Source: CAUZIZ01 sp965218775 (GTDB lineage Bacteria; Acidobacteriota; UBA6911; RPQK01; JAJDTT01). From it: DNA of 64,000 nucleotides. A program made the translations under genes and the position numbers. Under the pieces are notes generated by a model. That model saw only the letters and a program-made list of their open reading frames with translations. It did no database searches and was not told the origin of the DNA. Positions 53,635-62,446 of the stretch are shown here, in pieces. Every line of letters begins with the position of its first letter. The first letter of the stretch is position 1. The stretch is from contig CBDCLS010000006.1 in NCBI GenBank assembly GCA_965218775.1, forward strand, positions 2,418,001 through 2,482,000, in the 5' to 3' direction.

Positions 53635-55324
53635 CCCGGATTTCTCAAGGAGAAAGCCGAAAGGGCGATTTTAGTCGATTTCTCGACGCCGGTCTGGGTC
53701 AAAGGCGCCGCTGAGGGCGGTGCAGAGTACGACAGGCGTCGTGAGGCCTGTGTCGAGCGCGGAAAACCGGTTTTTCAGACACACCTCAGGCGCCTCAGTT
53801 GCAGACGGCTGGGATTTCCGACTTTCCTTGGCTCAACCGAGCTGTTGAAGCTGGGCCAAGGCTTGGGCATAGAGTGCTTGGTAAGGATAACCCTCGCTCA
53901 AGGACAGACTCACCCGCCGGACACTGACCCGAATCTGGCCTCCTATCTTCAACAGTTTGAGGCGAATTGTCTGGCATTGCGCCTTCGCCCACTGGGTCCC
54001 CTTCAAAGCGACACGCCTCAACGTGTGCAGCAGATTATAGGCCACCGAGGAGAACCACAACCGCAGCTGATTGCTCTTGATGAGGTGCGTCGAGGTCCGA
54101 TCGGCAAACAGCTCCAGCTGCTGTTCCTTGATCCGATTCTCCGCCTCCCCTCGCGCGCAGTACAGCTGCTCGTACAGCTTTTGGGCGGGCCACCGCTTCG
54201 CTCCCAGCGAGGTGACGACAAAGCGGGGATTGGATCCCTTACCCGTGGACTCGGCCTTGCCCACCACTCGCCGCTCTTGACTCCAGCTCTTGCGCGTCTG
54301 GTAACGAAAGTCCTTATAGACTCGGGCGCTGCTGCCGCTCGCTTGTTGAAGCGCCTGGGCCTGTTCCAGCTCCGACTCCAGGGTCCCCTCTAAGCGCTGA
54401 TTGCGGGCCAGACCGAAGACGTAATCCACTCGATGCTCCTCACACCATTTCATCAACGCCTCGCGCGCAAAGCTGCTGTCCGCCCGCAGCGTAATGCGGA
54501 CCTTCGGCCACTTCGCCCGCAGTTGTCCCACGATCCGCTCCATCTCCTGGACCGCTCCTTCGGAGCCATCCAGATTCGACACCCGTAGCTTGGCCCCCAG
54601 CACATACCCCTCGCAAAACACATACAGGGGCAGGTAGCAGTAACACCGGTAGTAGCCATGGTAGAAACGACCCTCCTGCTCTCCGTGCAGCGGATCATCC
54701 GTCGCATCCAGGTCCAACACCAGCTCCTTGGGTTTACCGCCTCGCACCCGAATGAACTGCTCCACCAAAAACGCTTCCACCGCCGCTTCATCCACCGGCG
54801 TCTTGCGATATTTATCCTGCGTCACCGAGGACAACTCCAAACGATTGAGTGTGCTCTTGCCGGCACACGCCTTGCCCCGATCCGCTTCCGCTCGCCGATC
54901 CCTCCCCAAGGGATCTTCCTTGCCGACCAACACCGCCATCAGCGGATCCGTCCGTAGCTCCTCATGATCGTTGAGATCCTCATAGCCCAAGGCCAGTCCA
55001 TAAATCCGCTGCCCCACCAGCTCCTCCACACTGAACTCGGTGAAGCGAGGATCGCGCCGGTCCCCAAAGCAGGCGGCCAAGCCGCGAATGAACCCATAGC
55101 GGCTCTCCACCTCCCGTAACAGCAACCCTCCGGCGTCTGAAGTGATCTGTCCCCCGTTGAATTCTGCCTCCACTCGGCGACCCTCCAGCCCTTGAAACTC
55201 CAGCTTAGAAGCGATACACTCTGTCGTCATAGTAGTCAGCTCCTTGTGTTTGTTAAGTCTTTGTTAACACAGACTTTATACCACATTGAGCTGACTGCTT
55301 TTTCTTATCCTTGAGAAATCCGGG
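53635..55324 (-). mobile_element. IS1380-family insertion sequence, complete
   Basis: The 1690 bp element has terminal inverted repeats CCCGGATTTCTCAAGGA (left) and TCCTTGAGAAATCCGGG (right) and a 4-bp target duplication TTAG (53631-53634 and 55325-55328). It carries one transposase gene on the minus strand. Length, ends beginning with CC and a 4-bp duplication all fit IS1380. The intact ends and duplication indicate a recent insertion between murJ and xerD. Confidence 0.9.
53833..55230 (-). CDS. IS1380-family transposase
   Basis: The 465-residue DDE transposase has the family start F-N-G-G-Q-I-T-S-D-A-G-G-L-L-L and L-G-Y-E-D-L-N-D-H-E-E-L-R. The candidate catalytic triad is in L-D-L-D-A-T-D-D-P, R-A-D-S-S-F-A and R-G-E-A-E-N-R-I-K-E. 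It is uninterrupted and therefore possibly active. It may also act on the 175 bp element at 9859-10033, whose ends are similar. Confidence 0.93.
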   Translation of the reverse strand: MTTECIASKLEFQGLEGRRVEAEFNGGQITSDAGGLLLREVESRYGFIRGLAACFGDRRDPRFTEFSVEELVGQRIYGLALGYEDLNDHEELRTDPLMAVLVGKEDPLGRDRRAEADRGKACAGKSTLNRLELSSVTQDKYRKTPVDEAAVEAFLVEQFIRVRGGKPKELVLDLDATDDPLHGEQEGRFYHGYYRCYCYLPLYVFCEGYVLGAKLRVSNLDGSEGAVQEMERIVGQLRAKWPKVRITLRADSSFAREALMKWCEEHRVDYVFGLARNQRLEGTLESELEQAQALQQASGSSARVYKDFRYQTRKSWSQERRVVGKAESTGKGSNPRFVVTSLGAKRWPAQKLYEQLYCARGEAENRIKEQQLELFADRTSTHLIKSNQLRLWFSSVAYNLLHTLRRVALKGTQWAKAQCQTIRLKLLKIGGQIRVSVRRVSLSLSEGYPYQALYAQALAQLQQLG

Positions 55325-55374
55325 TTAGCCTGTCGAGAGAAGGTGGAGGCTCTTTGAGATTCGGACAATTGAGG

Positions 55375-55605
55375 TCAACCCCAACGGGGTTGTGGCATAC
55401 AGCCCAGGGTTTCCGAACCCTGGGTAAACGCCACCGCCGTTTTGATTCAACCCTGAAAGGGTTGCGGACAGGAGGAGGCCACCGAGAAATAGCGGTTCTT
55501 GACGTGTACGCAACCCCCTTGGGGTTGAGAGGGTCAGGCTTGGCCCCTTACCCAGGGTTCGGAAACCCTGGGCTGATATACGCAATCCCGTTGGGATTGA
55601 CTTCT
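55375..55605. repeat. Composite inverted repeat made of short palindromes (repeat E)
   Basis: The left ~53 bases (GTCAACCCCAACGGGGTTG ... CCCAGGGTTTCCGAACCCTGGG) and the right ~53 bases are inverted copies of each other. Inside lie two more palindromes, CAACCCTGAAAGGGTTG and CAACCCCCTTGGGGTTG. The CCCAGGG palindrome occupies 55403-55424 and 55551-55572. The same units occur at 43428-43583. Confidence 0.75.
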
Positions 55606-55646
55606 GTTCTTAACTTCTTCTTGAAAGCTTCTCAAAAGTTACTTCA

Positions 55647-55687
55647 AAGTTTCTTTCTCGAATGGGGCCAGCGCTTCTGGGGAGCTA
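55647..55687. repeat. Palindromic repeat B, partial
   Basis: The AAGTTTCTTTCTCGAATGGG arm and CCAGCGCTTCTGG are present, but the right arm is missing. It lies just upstream of xerD. Confidence 0.5.
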
Positions 55688-55728
55688 GAGCGCGGCTTTG
55701 CAACCCCTATTCTTGTTGAAAACCAACT

Positions 55729-56616
55729 ATGCAGGAGCGGGCATTTAAGAGCTATCTCAATCATCTGGAGGTAGAACGAGGCCTGGCTCGAAACACCCTC
55801 GAAGCCTACCGCCGAGATGGAGAAGGCTTTCTTGCCTTTCTGCAAGCAAAGGGTTTGGATCTGGCCAGCGTCAGCAGAGATAACCTCTTCGAATACGTTC
55901 GACACCTGCACTTGCGACTCTCCGTTCGCTCCATCGGCCGCAAGATAGTCAGCCTGCGGTCTCTCTACCGGTTTCTTCTCCTCGACGGTTACGTTAGCGA
56001 AGATCCAACCGAAACTCTGGACTCCCCTAGGACCTGGAGAAGTCTCCCCACCTACCTGACGCAAGCAGAGGTGGAGCAGCTGCTGGCGGCACCAGAGGTT
56101 TCGAAACCCCATGGTTTGCGAGATCGGACCATGCTGGAGGTCCTCTATGCGACGGGTTTGCGGGTGAGCGAACTGGTAGGACTGCAGATTCGAGAAGTTG
56201 ATCTGGAAGCCAGTTTTCTCAGGACCATGGGGAAGGGGAGTAAGGAGCGGATCGTTCCCCTGGGTGACGCCGCCATTGACTATCTGGAAAGGTATCTTCG
56301 AGAATCCCGCCCGCATTTTCTGCGCGGACGGCTAGCTAACCCCTTCCTGTTCCTGACTCAGCAGGGAGGCCCTATGACTCGGCAGTATTTCTGGCAGTTG
56401 ATCGTCAAGTATGGGCGCAGATGCGGTCTGAGCAAGAAGCTCAGCCCGCACGTGCTGCGGCACAGTTTTGCCACTCATCTCCTGGAGAACGGAGCCGATC
56501 TGAGAGCGGTTCAAGTGATGTTGGGGCACGCCGACATCTCCACCACACAAATCTACACCCACGTGACCCGAGAGCGGCTCAAGCAGATCTATCAGAAGTT
56601 TCATCCTCGAGCATGA
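55729..56616 (+). CDS. xerD: Tyrosine recombinase XerD
   Basis: The 295-residue site-specific recombinase of chromosome dimer resolution has an N-terminal SAM-like domain (to about 95). The catalytic set is complete: Arg145 (T-G-L-R-V-S-E-L), Lys171 (G-K-G-S-K-E-R), His240-x-x-Arg243, His266 (L-G-H) and Tyr275. Size and lack of phage neighbours favour the housekeeping Xer role; XerC and XerD cannot be separated with certainty by eye. Confidence 0.9.
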   Translation: MQERAFKSYLNHLEVERGLARNTLEAYRRDGEGFLAFLQAKGLDLASVSRDNLFEYVRHLHLRLSVRSIGRKIVSLRSLYRFLLLDGYVSEDPTETLDSPRTWRSLPTYLTQAEVEQLLAAPEVSKPHGLRDRTMLEVLYATGLRVSELVGLQIREVDLEASFLRTMGKGSKERIVPLGDAAIDYLERYLRESRPHFLRGRLANPFLFLTQQGGPMTRQYFWQLIVKYGRRCGLSKKLSPHVLRHSFATHLLENGADLRAVQVMLGHADISTTQIYTHVTRERLKQIYQKFHPRA

Positions 56617-56733
56617 TAAGACGTAAGGTACAAGAGACAAGATACAAACAAATCTCAAGCACCAAATCACAAGGGGAATCGGTGTTACGCCCGCCTCGGC
56701 ACTAGCTTCATTGGCTGCTGCCCGTCTCCCTTC

Positions 56734-58005
56734 TTAACCCCCGGAGGTTACTTGCAGTTCGGCGCTTGCGATCGGGAGCTCGTCTGTATCCTGGTGCTTG
56801 GAATTTGGAATTTGTTTGTACCTTGTATCTTGTGTCTTGGAGATTCCAGCGGCTGCCGCTGGGGGTTCCACGATCTCGCTATCGAGACTTCTCGGTACTC
56901 GATCGATGTAGGCGATCTCGGGAATCTCCTCCTTGGCAGGGACGCCCAGTTCCTTGAAGCGCCGAGCTTGTACGAAGACTCGTCGCTCGAATGAACCCAC
57001 CGTCTCGTTGTACGTCTGCACGGTTCGGCTGAGGGTCGCCCCCAGCCGGGAAAGATGGTCGGCGAGGTTGAAAAGACGGTTGTGGAGGTCCTGTCCCAGG
57101 GTTCGGATTTCCTCGGCGTTTTGCTTCAGTCTTTCTTCCTTCCAGCCATACTCAACGGCCTTGAGCAGGGCAATCAGGGTCGTGGGAGTCGCCACGAAAA
57201 CACCCTTCTCGATTCCTCGTTCCAGCAGCTCGGGGCTATATCTCAAAGCCGCGCCGTAGAGACTCTCGAGGGGTAGAAAGAGGACCACGAATTCCGGACT
57301 TGCTTCAAGCTGCTCCCAATAGGACTTACCGCTGAGCAGCCTAATGTGCCTCTTGAGCTGCCCTGAGTATTCGACCATCAGACGCTCCTTCTCGGACTCG
57401 TCTGAAGACTCCAAAGCGCTAAGATAGGCTTCCAGAGGCACCTTGGCGTCGACCGCAATCTGACGCTGGTTGGGCAGATAGACAATAAGGTCGGGACGCA
57501 GCCGCGAGTTTTCGGCGACCAGAGTTTGCTGCAGACGAAAGTCGGAATGCTCGACCATGCCGGCCAGCTCCACCACTCGTTTAAGGCTGATTTCTCCCCA
57601 TTTCCCCCGGACCTGAGGCGATCTCAGGGCCGCCACCAGGTTGCCGGTCTCCTTTCGCAACTCGACCTGGGTCTGGGCGACGTTTTCCAGATACTGGTGC
57701 AGACCACCGTAGGCAGACTCACGCTTTCGCTCCAATTCGGCGAGTTGGGTCTTGTACTTCTCCAGCATTTCCTGAAGCGGTTGAACCGATTCCCGTATCG
57801 CCTGCTCCTTGAGGGCGAGATCTCCTTTAGCCTCGGTGTGAAAGCCGCCCAGGCTGGACTTGGCCAGATCGAGGAAGGACTGGTTGTTGCGGCTCAAGGC
57901 TTCAGCCGCCAGGTTGCGAAATACCAGTCGCATCAAGACGAAAAGAAAGAGAGCTCCCAGCAGGAAACCGCCCAGAAGAAAACCCAATGTGACACCACTG
58001 ATCAT
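56734..58005 (-). CDS. rmuC: DNA recombination protein RmuC
   Basis: The 423-residue protein has an N-terminal membrane helix (residues 7-28), a long coiled coil (about 50-115) and the RmuC domain with G-K-W-G-E-I-S-L-K-R-V-V-E and V-D-A-K-V-P-L-E-A-Y (about 195-204), an endonuclease-like core. The last ~35 residues (from about K-T-Q-D-T-R-Y-K-Q) come from a TACAAGATACAA-type intergenic repeat, so the native end was probably near residue 390. It converges with xerD. Confidence 0.92.
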   Translation of the reverse strand: MISGVTLGFLLGGFLLGALFLFVLMRLVFRNLAAEALSRNNQSFLDLAKSSLGGFHTEAKGDLALKEQAIRESVQPLQEMLEKYKTQLAELERKRESAYGGLHQYLENVAQTQVELRKETGNLVAALRSPQVRGKWGEISLKRVVELAGMVEHSDFRLQQTLVAENSRLRPDLIVYLPNQRQIAVDAKVPLEAYLSALESSDESEKERLMVEYSGQLKRHIRLLSGKSYWEQLEASPEFVVLFLPLESLYGAALRYSPELLERGIEKGVFVATPTTLIALLKAVEYGWKEERLKQNAEEIRTLGQDLHNRLFNLADHLSRLGATLSRTVQTYNETVGSFERRVFVQARRFKELGVPAKEEIPEIAYIDRVPRSLDSEIVEPPAAAAGISKTQDTRYKQIPNSKHQDTDELPIASAELQVTSGG

Positions 58006-58038
58006 CCAGCAAGAATACGTCGATCCCCTGACAATTCG

Positions 58039-59457
58039 TCAGCGACGAGAGGAGGCTCTGGGGGTAGCGAAATAGAGGACCCTGGTCCCCGAGGGCAGGA
58101 CTTCTCGACGCTCTACTTCGAAGCGGGAACCCAGGCAGCGCTCGAAGTGCTCGAGCTCGTAATCCTGATACAGGTCCTCTTTGTTGCGCAGAAGAACCTC
58201 TACCATGGCATCGTCTTTGGTAACGAACTCGATGACGAGGGCGCTCTCGAGGTCTGCGAGCCACTGGAGGAATTCGTCGACAGGGACATTGGCGCCGATC
58301 ACCATGTGATGGATGAGGGCCAGGCAGAGCGTTAGTTGCGGTTTGCCTCGGCCAGTGATTGCCTTGCGCTCCAGGCAGCGCCATCCGAGGTCGGGAGAAG
58401 GGTCCGCGAGATTGAGTACCAGCGGCAGGATGGTGGTGCATTCTTCCTGGCTGAGCGCACGGTAAAAGAGCTCGATAGCGGCTGGATCTTGATCCATGGC
58501 GACCACGTAGTCGGAGTTCTCCGCACAAATACGCGAGAAGGATCCGGTGTTGCAGCCGAGATCCCAGGCCAGATTCCAGTGCCGGGATTGGGCCGCCTTT
58601 CTGACGAAGTCAATCTTGACCTGGTGATCCTGCCGGGAGTAGGTGTTGTTGCTAGCATAGTCCGACCACTCTGATCGGGTCTGAGTCCAGGCAAGGCCCG
58701 TTACAGTTTTGGCCAGGCGCTTCACGTTGGCCGCGATCAGATCTCTGCTGAATCCGGCTGTCTTGAGCATTCCCTTGGCATTGGCGTCCGAACTCCCGTA
58801 TCGGTTCTGCAGGCGGCTTTGCAGGTAGACGTGCGTCAGCACACCAGCTCGCAGCAGATCTCTCCTGGACATCAGCTGCAGGCAATGTTGGGGAGAGATA
58901 CCGTCAATGCTGCCTCGAAGCCAGGGCTGGAAGGGAATGTTCTTATACGATTGCAGGAAGAGTGGGTAGAGAAAGAGCTGACAGAATTGACGATAGCCCA
59001 CCCAGGGTTCTCCCGCGGCAAGTCGTTCGAAAGAAGGGATATCAATGAAGACCGGTTTGGCACCCTTCCACTGAAGATTGAAGGATGAGGCGTCCTTCAG
59101 AATCATACCTTCGCCCAGGGCCGCTGTAATCAGCTCAAGCTGGAGCAGAGCAGCGTCCTTGAGCATCTGGAAGCTCCATTCGTAGGGATAGGAAATAAAG
59201 GGAATCGCTTCGTGGCTGAGGAAGCCCGACCATTGTTCGGCTTCGGGAAGAGTTCCTTCGAGGCTCGCCGCCTCCATCGACCTCGTCCTGACGATCTTTC
59301 CCGCCTCCATCAAGCGGGAAAAGAAGCGAGTGGAGGACAAAACCCGCCACTCTTCCAAGGCACGCGCACTCAGCGCTCGCAGGACCTCTCCATTTCTGTA
59401 GAAGATTCGCCCCTGACGGTCTCGAAAAGAGCCAGGCTCGCTCTGTAGCTCGGACAT
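58039..59457 (-). CDS. SAM-dependent methyltransferase of the nodulation-NoeA-like type
   Basis: This 472-residue protein has an N-terminal half with D-A-S-S-F-N-L-Q-W and P-V-F-I-D-I-P-S-F, and a C-terminal class I methyltransferase fold with W-D-L-G-C-N-T-G-S-F (motif I, about 310-319) and A-M-D-Q-D (motif II). L-A-L-I-H-H-M lies in the motif IV-VI region. Substrate is not known. ATG 59457 was chosen; a GTG 24 bases upstream lies in a short repeat. The next gene on this strand encodes a tiny membrane protein, a pairing that recurs in other genomes as far as I recall. Confidence 0.8.
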   Translation of the reverse strand: MSELQSEPGSFRDRQGRIFYRNGEVLRALSARALEEWRVLSSTRFFSRLMEAGKIVRTRSMEAASLEGTLPEAEQWSGFLSHEAIPFISYPYEWSFQMLKDAALLQLELITAALGEGMILKDASSFNLQWKGAKPVFIDIPSFERLAAGEPWVGYRQFCQLFLYPLFLQSYKNIPFQPWLRGSIDGISPQHCLQLMSRRDLLRAGVLTHVYLQSRLQNRYGSSDANAKGMLKTAGFSRDLIAANVKRLAKTVTGLAWTQTRSEWSDYASNNTYSRQDHQVKIDFVRKAAQSRHWNLAWDLGCNTGSFSRICAENSDYVVAMDQDPAAIELFYRALSQEECTTILPLVLNLADPSPDLGWRCLERKAITGRGKPQLTLCLALIHHMVIGANVPVDEFLQWLADLESALVIEFVTKDDAMVEVLLRNKEDLYQDYELEHFERCLGSRFEVERREVLPSGTRVLYFATPRASSRR

Positions 59458-59484
59458 GCGGCAGTCGTTAGCAGTGCCCACTAC

Positions 59485-59706
59485 TCACTGATCACCCACC
59501 TCAGCCGCGACGACTTTCTTCTCAGTGCCTTCCTGCACTTCACTTTCGTGGTCTTCGGCGTGGGCCTTGCGGATCCCGAGAACGGCCAGAATCTTATGCC
59601 AGTAGAGTTTGAGAATGACAACCAGTCCTGCAATCCCTCCTAGGAGGAGCTGAAGGAAGAGGCTTCCGGTTCCTGGATCGAGGTAGGCAAAAGGTGTGTA
59701 GATCAT
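59485..59706 (-). CDS. Small membrane protein with Y-L-D-P-G-T-G-S motif
   Basis: The protein has 73 residues from ATG 59706 (101 if the GTG/ATG at 59790 is used). A-Y-L-D-P-G-T-G-S-L-F-L-Q is followed by one hydrophobic helix (about residues 17-40) and a charged tail. It sits 27 bases upstream of the methyltransferase in the same direction, so the two likely form an operon. The function is unknown; the conserved motif suggests a real gene rather than a shadow frame. Confidence 0.65.
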   Translation of the reverse strand: MIYTPFAYLDPGTGSLFLQLLLGGIAGLVVILKLYWHKILAVLGIRKAHAEDHESEVQEGTEKKVVAAEVGDQ

Positions 59707-59796
59707 GTCTTCGTAGGGAGCCCATTCTCGCTGTTTCCGGGCGGGTAGATTGTAGCAGATTGCGTCCACCGTATCAAAAACCAGGCCCACCGAATC

Positions 59797-61539
59797 GTGA
59801 GCCAGTTGACGATTGACATATCCCTGTCTGGGCGTTTAGACTCCGCCGTTGTGAAGCACCTATTTCCCGCTCTCACTGACCCGAAGACAGCCCTCGCTTC
59901 TCTCCTTCTCAGCCTCTCGCTGGGGACAAGCTTCTTGATTGGCCAGGATGGGAGTACGGGGCAGGACTGGCCTCACTATGGGGGCTCGTATCAGTTCTGG
60001 CGCTACAGTGCGTTGGACCAGATCAACCGGTCCAACATCAAGAAGCTTGCTCCCGTCTGGGCATTCCAGGCCGGTGTTGAAGATGGTGGGCTGCAAGCCA
60101 CTCCGATTGTGGTGGACGGGGTCATGTATCTTACCTCTTCCTGGAATCGGGTCTTTGCCATTGGTGCTGCCACGGGGAAGGAGATCTGGCACTACTACTA
60201 CAAGAATCCACGCCAGATTGGGATCATTTATAGTCCCTGGAACCGAGGTGTCGCAGTCTCCGGTGGCCGCGTATTCATGGGGACCCTGGACAACTATGTA
60301 GTCGCTCTCGACCAGAAGACGGGGCGTGAGCTGTGGAAGGTCAACGTCGAGGATCTACGCCAGTGTGGCTGTAACATCACCGGGGCGCCTCTGGTGGTGC
60401 GGGATAAGGTTATCGTTGGCGTTACCGGAGGGGATTCGGCCCATCGCGGCTATCTGAGCGCCTTCGACGCCGAGACCGGACGAATGGTCTGGCGTTTCTA
60501 CACCATACCCGGACCGGGTGAGAAGGGGCACGAAACCTGGGAGGGAGATAGCTGGAAGTATGGGGGCGGAGCCACCTGGATGACAGGCTCCTACGACGCG
60601 GATCTCGACCTGCTCTACTGGGGTGTCGGCAATCCAGCAGCCGACTTCTACGGAGGATCACGCAAAGGGGACAACCTTTACACCGACTGTGTGATTGCCC
60701 TGAATCCGGACACCGGAGAGCTGAAGTGGTACTTTCAGCAGGTACCGCACGATGTCTGGGACTGGGATGCCGCCTACGAGTCAGTGCTTCTGGATCTGGT
60801 CGTGAAGGGCAAGAAGCGAAAGCTGCTGCTCAATACCAACAAGGGGGGCTACACCTTCGTCGTAGACCGTACTGACGGAAGCTTTGTCTCGGCCTGGCCA
60901 GTCGCAGACAATATCAACTGGATTACCGGTGTCGACGAGAAAGGCCGTCTGGTGGGCCGCAAGGAACCGGTGGTTGGTGAATCGACCCTCATTTGTCCCA
61001 GCATCGGGGGGGGCAGACAGTGGAATCAGGGGACCTACTCCCCCCAGACTGGTTGGTACTACACTACCGGCATCGAGTGGTGCCAGGATGTTGTAGCCAA
61101 GGAAGAGGAACCGGTCGAAGGCCTCAACTTCTTCGGAGGAGCCTTCCAGATGAGGCCGCTGCCGAAGGGAGAGTCGCATGGGCATCTGGACGCCTATGAT
61201 CCGGTAACGGGAAAGAAATACTGGAGTTACCGTTCAAAGTATCCGCTCTTGGCCTCGCTGCTCGGGACCGCCGGCGACGTGATCTTGACCGGAGATGTCG
61301 AAGGTTACTTCTTTGCCTTGGATGCGAAAACGGGTGACAAGCTCTGGAGCTTTCAAACCGGATCAGGTCACCGGGGCTCGGCCATCAGCTACTCGGTCAA
61401 CGGAAGGCAGTATATCGCCACTCCTTCCGGCTGGGGATCGGCCGTAGCCGGACTTTTCCCCCAACTCTGGCCTGAATCCGAAGACTTTCGGGCGGGCTCA
61501 ACCCTGTTCGTTTTTGCGCTCCCGGAGGAGACGGAATGA
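59797..61539 (+). CDS. PQQ-dependent dehydrogenase (quinoprotein)
   Basis: This protein of up to 580 residues has an export signal (hydrophobic run L-L-L-S-L-S-L-G-T-S-F). The eight-bladed propeller body shows repeated W-motifs (D-W-P-H-Y-G-G, A-L-N-P-D-T-G-E-L-K-W-Y-F-Q, D-A-K-T-G-D-K-L-W-S-F). V-P-H-D-V-W-D-W-D lies near residue 310, a hallmark of alcohol/sugar quinoproteins. It oxidises substrates in the periplasm and passes electrons to cytochrome c. The start is ambiguous (GTG 59797 or GTG 59851). Its last bases overlap the cytochrome gene (ATGA). Confidence 0.88.
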   Translation: MSQLTIDISLSGRLDSAVVKHLFPALTDPKTALASLLLSLSLGTSFLIGQDGSTGQDWPHYGGSYQFWRYSALDQINRSNIKKLAPVWAFQAGVEDGGLQATPIVVDGVMYLTSSWNRVFAIGAATGKEIWHYYYKNPRQIGIIYSPWNRGVAVSGGRVFMGTLDNYVVALDQKTGRELWKVNVEDLRQCGCNITGAPLVVRDKVIVGVTGGDSAHRGYLSAFDAETGRMVWRFYTIPGPGEKGHETWEGDSWKYGGGATWMTGSYDADLDLLYWGVGNPAADFYGGSRKGDNLYTDCVIALNPDTGELKWYFQQVPHDVWDWDAAYESVLLDLVVKGKKRKLLLNTNKGGYTFVVDRTDGSFVSAWPVADNINWITGVDEKGRLVGRKEPVVGESTLICPSIGGGRQWNQGTYSPQTGWYYTTGIEWCQDVVAKEEEPVEGLNFFGGAFQMRPLPKGESHGHLDAYDPVTGKKYWSYRSKYPLLASLLGTAGDVILTGDVEGYFFALDAKTGDKLWSFQTGSGHRGSAISYSVNGRQYIATPSGWGSAVAGLFPQLWPESEDFRAGSTLFVFALPEETE

Positions 61540-62315
61540 TCTGGCTTTCTCTGTTGCTGATCCAGACAGTTGCCGATCCGGCAGTGCTGCAGCGGGGAGA
61601 GGTTGTTTTCGCTCAGAGCTGTGCCACCGGCTATTGTCATGGGGCGGCCGGAGCAGCGGGTCGGGGACCGAGGCTACGGGGCCGGAGTCTTGACCGCAAT
61701 AGTGTCTCCGAGGCCATCCGCGACGGCATCCCAAAGTCGGCGATGCCTGGCTGGAAGGATCGTCTCTCGGAACAGGACCTGGGGGCGGTGATTGCCTATG
61801 TCATGAGCCTGGAGCACGCTGATGAGGCTGGATTGCCGGAGTATCCAATGCCTCCGGGCGTGGGTCCAGCAGCCTATGTTGACTTTCCTGGTCCGGCGGA
61901 GGCCAAGCAGGGACGCGACTGGTTCTTTGATGCCACCCGAGACTTGCGGTGTTCTACCTGCCACTCGGCGGGAGGAAGAGGCATTGCCGTCGGTCCGGAA
62001 TTGACGGGTTCGAGTCTCGAAGATCAGGGTCGCTTTTTGTCGCGGGTTCGGGCCTCCCGCTCCCAGCACGTCCTTACCGCGACCTTGAAGGATAAGAGTG
62101 TTTTTCCCGCGCTGCGCTTCGAGCAAAAAGAAGGTTGGGTCAAGCTGTATGATTTGACTTCAGCCCCGCCTGTCCTGCGAAGCTTCGAGGCCTCAGCCAT
62201 CGTCTCACTTGTGAATGCCAAGGATTGGTCCCACCAGTCGGTGACCCAGGACTACGAGGACGACGAGATAAAGACGATCGTCAAATACCTGGCTTGGGCG
62301 CGTTCCCAGGAATAG
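61536..62315 (+). CDS. Di-haem cytochrome c, partner of the quinoprotein
   Basis: The 259-residue protein has a short hydrophobic start (residues 1-12). The first haem site reads C29-A-T-G-Y-C34-H35, a C-x4-C-H variant instead of C-x2-C-H, with Met70 (S-A-M-P-G-W) as a candidate sixth ligand. The second site is canonical, C139-S-T-C142-H143. The ATGA overlap with the PQQ dehydrogenase marks it as the likely electron acceptor. The very short signal region might mean export depends on the full N-terminal helix or that the start lies elsewhere. Confidence 0.85.
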   Translation: MIWLSLLLIQTVADPAVLQRGEVVFAQSCATGYCHGAAGAAGRGPRLRGRSLDRNSVSEAIRDGIPKSAMPGWKDRLSEQDLGAVIAYVMSLEHADEAGLPEYPMPPGVGPAAYVDFPGPAEAKQGRDWFFDATRDLRCSTCHSAGGRGIAVGPELTGSSLEDQGRFLSRVRASRSQHVLTATLKDKSVFPALRFEQKEGWVKLYDLTSAPPVLRSFEASAIVSLVNAKDWSHQSVTQDYEDDEIKTIVKYLAWARSQE

Positions 62316-62356
62316 TCGAGGCGTCAAGGCCGAGGACGGTTGGGTATCTTCTCTGA

Positions 62357-62433
62357 CGTAGCTTTGGCCTCCAAGCCGAAGTATTTCGGGCGTGCCTAGC
62401 ACGACTGACGGCGGCCTGGAGCCCACCGCTACG
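62357..62433. repeat. Palindromic hairpin repeat A, copy 7
   Basis: Outer CGTAGC/GCTACG is kept, but the inner hairpin is CGTGCCTAGCACG instead of CCGAGCC...GGCTCGG, so both arms changed together. It lies between two convergent genes. Confidence 0.85.
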
Positions 62434-62446
62434 CCGAAGGTCGGAC

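Noticed and set aside
53635..56616. IS element next to a tyrosine recombinase as an integrative element
   Set aside because: The recombinase has XerD size and motifs, there is no attachment-site pair, and no phage or conjugation genes lie nearby; the IS has its own 4-bp duplication.
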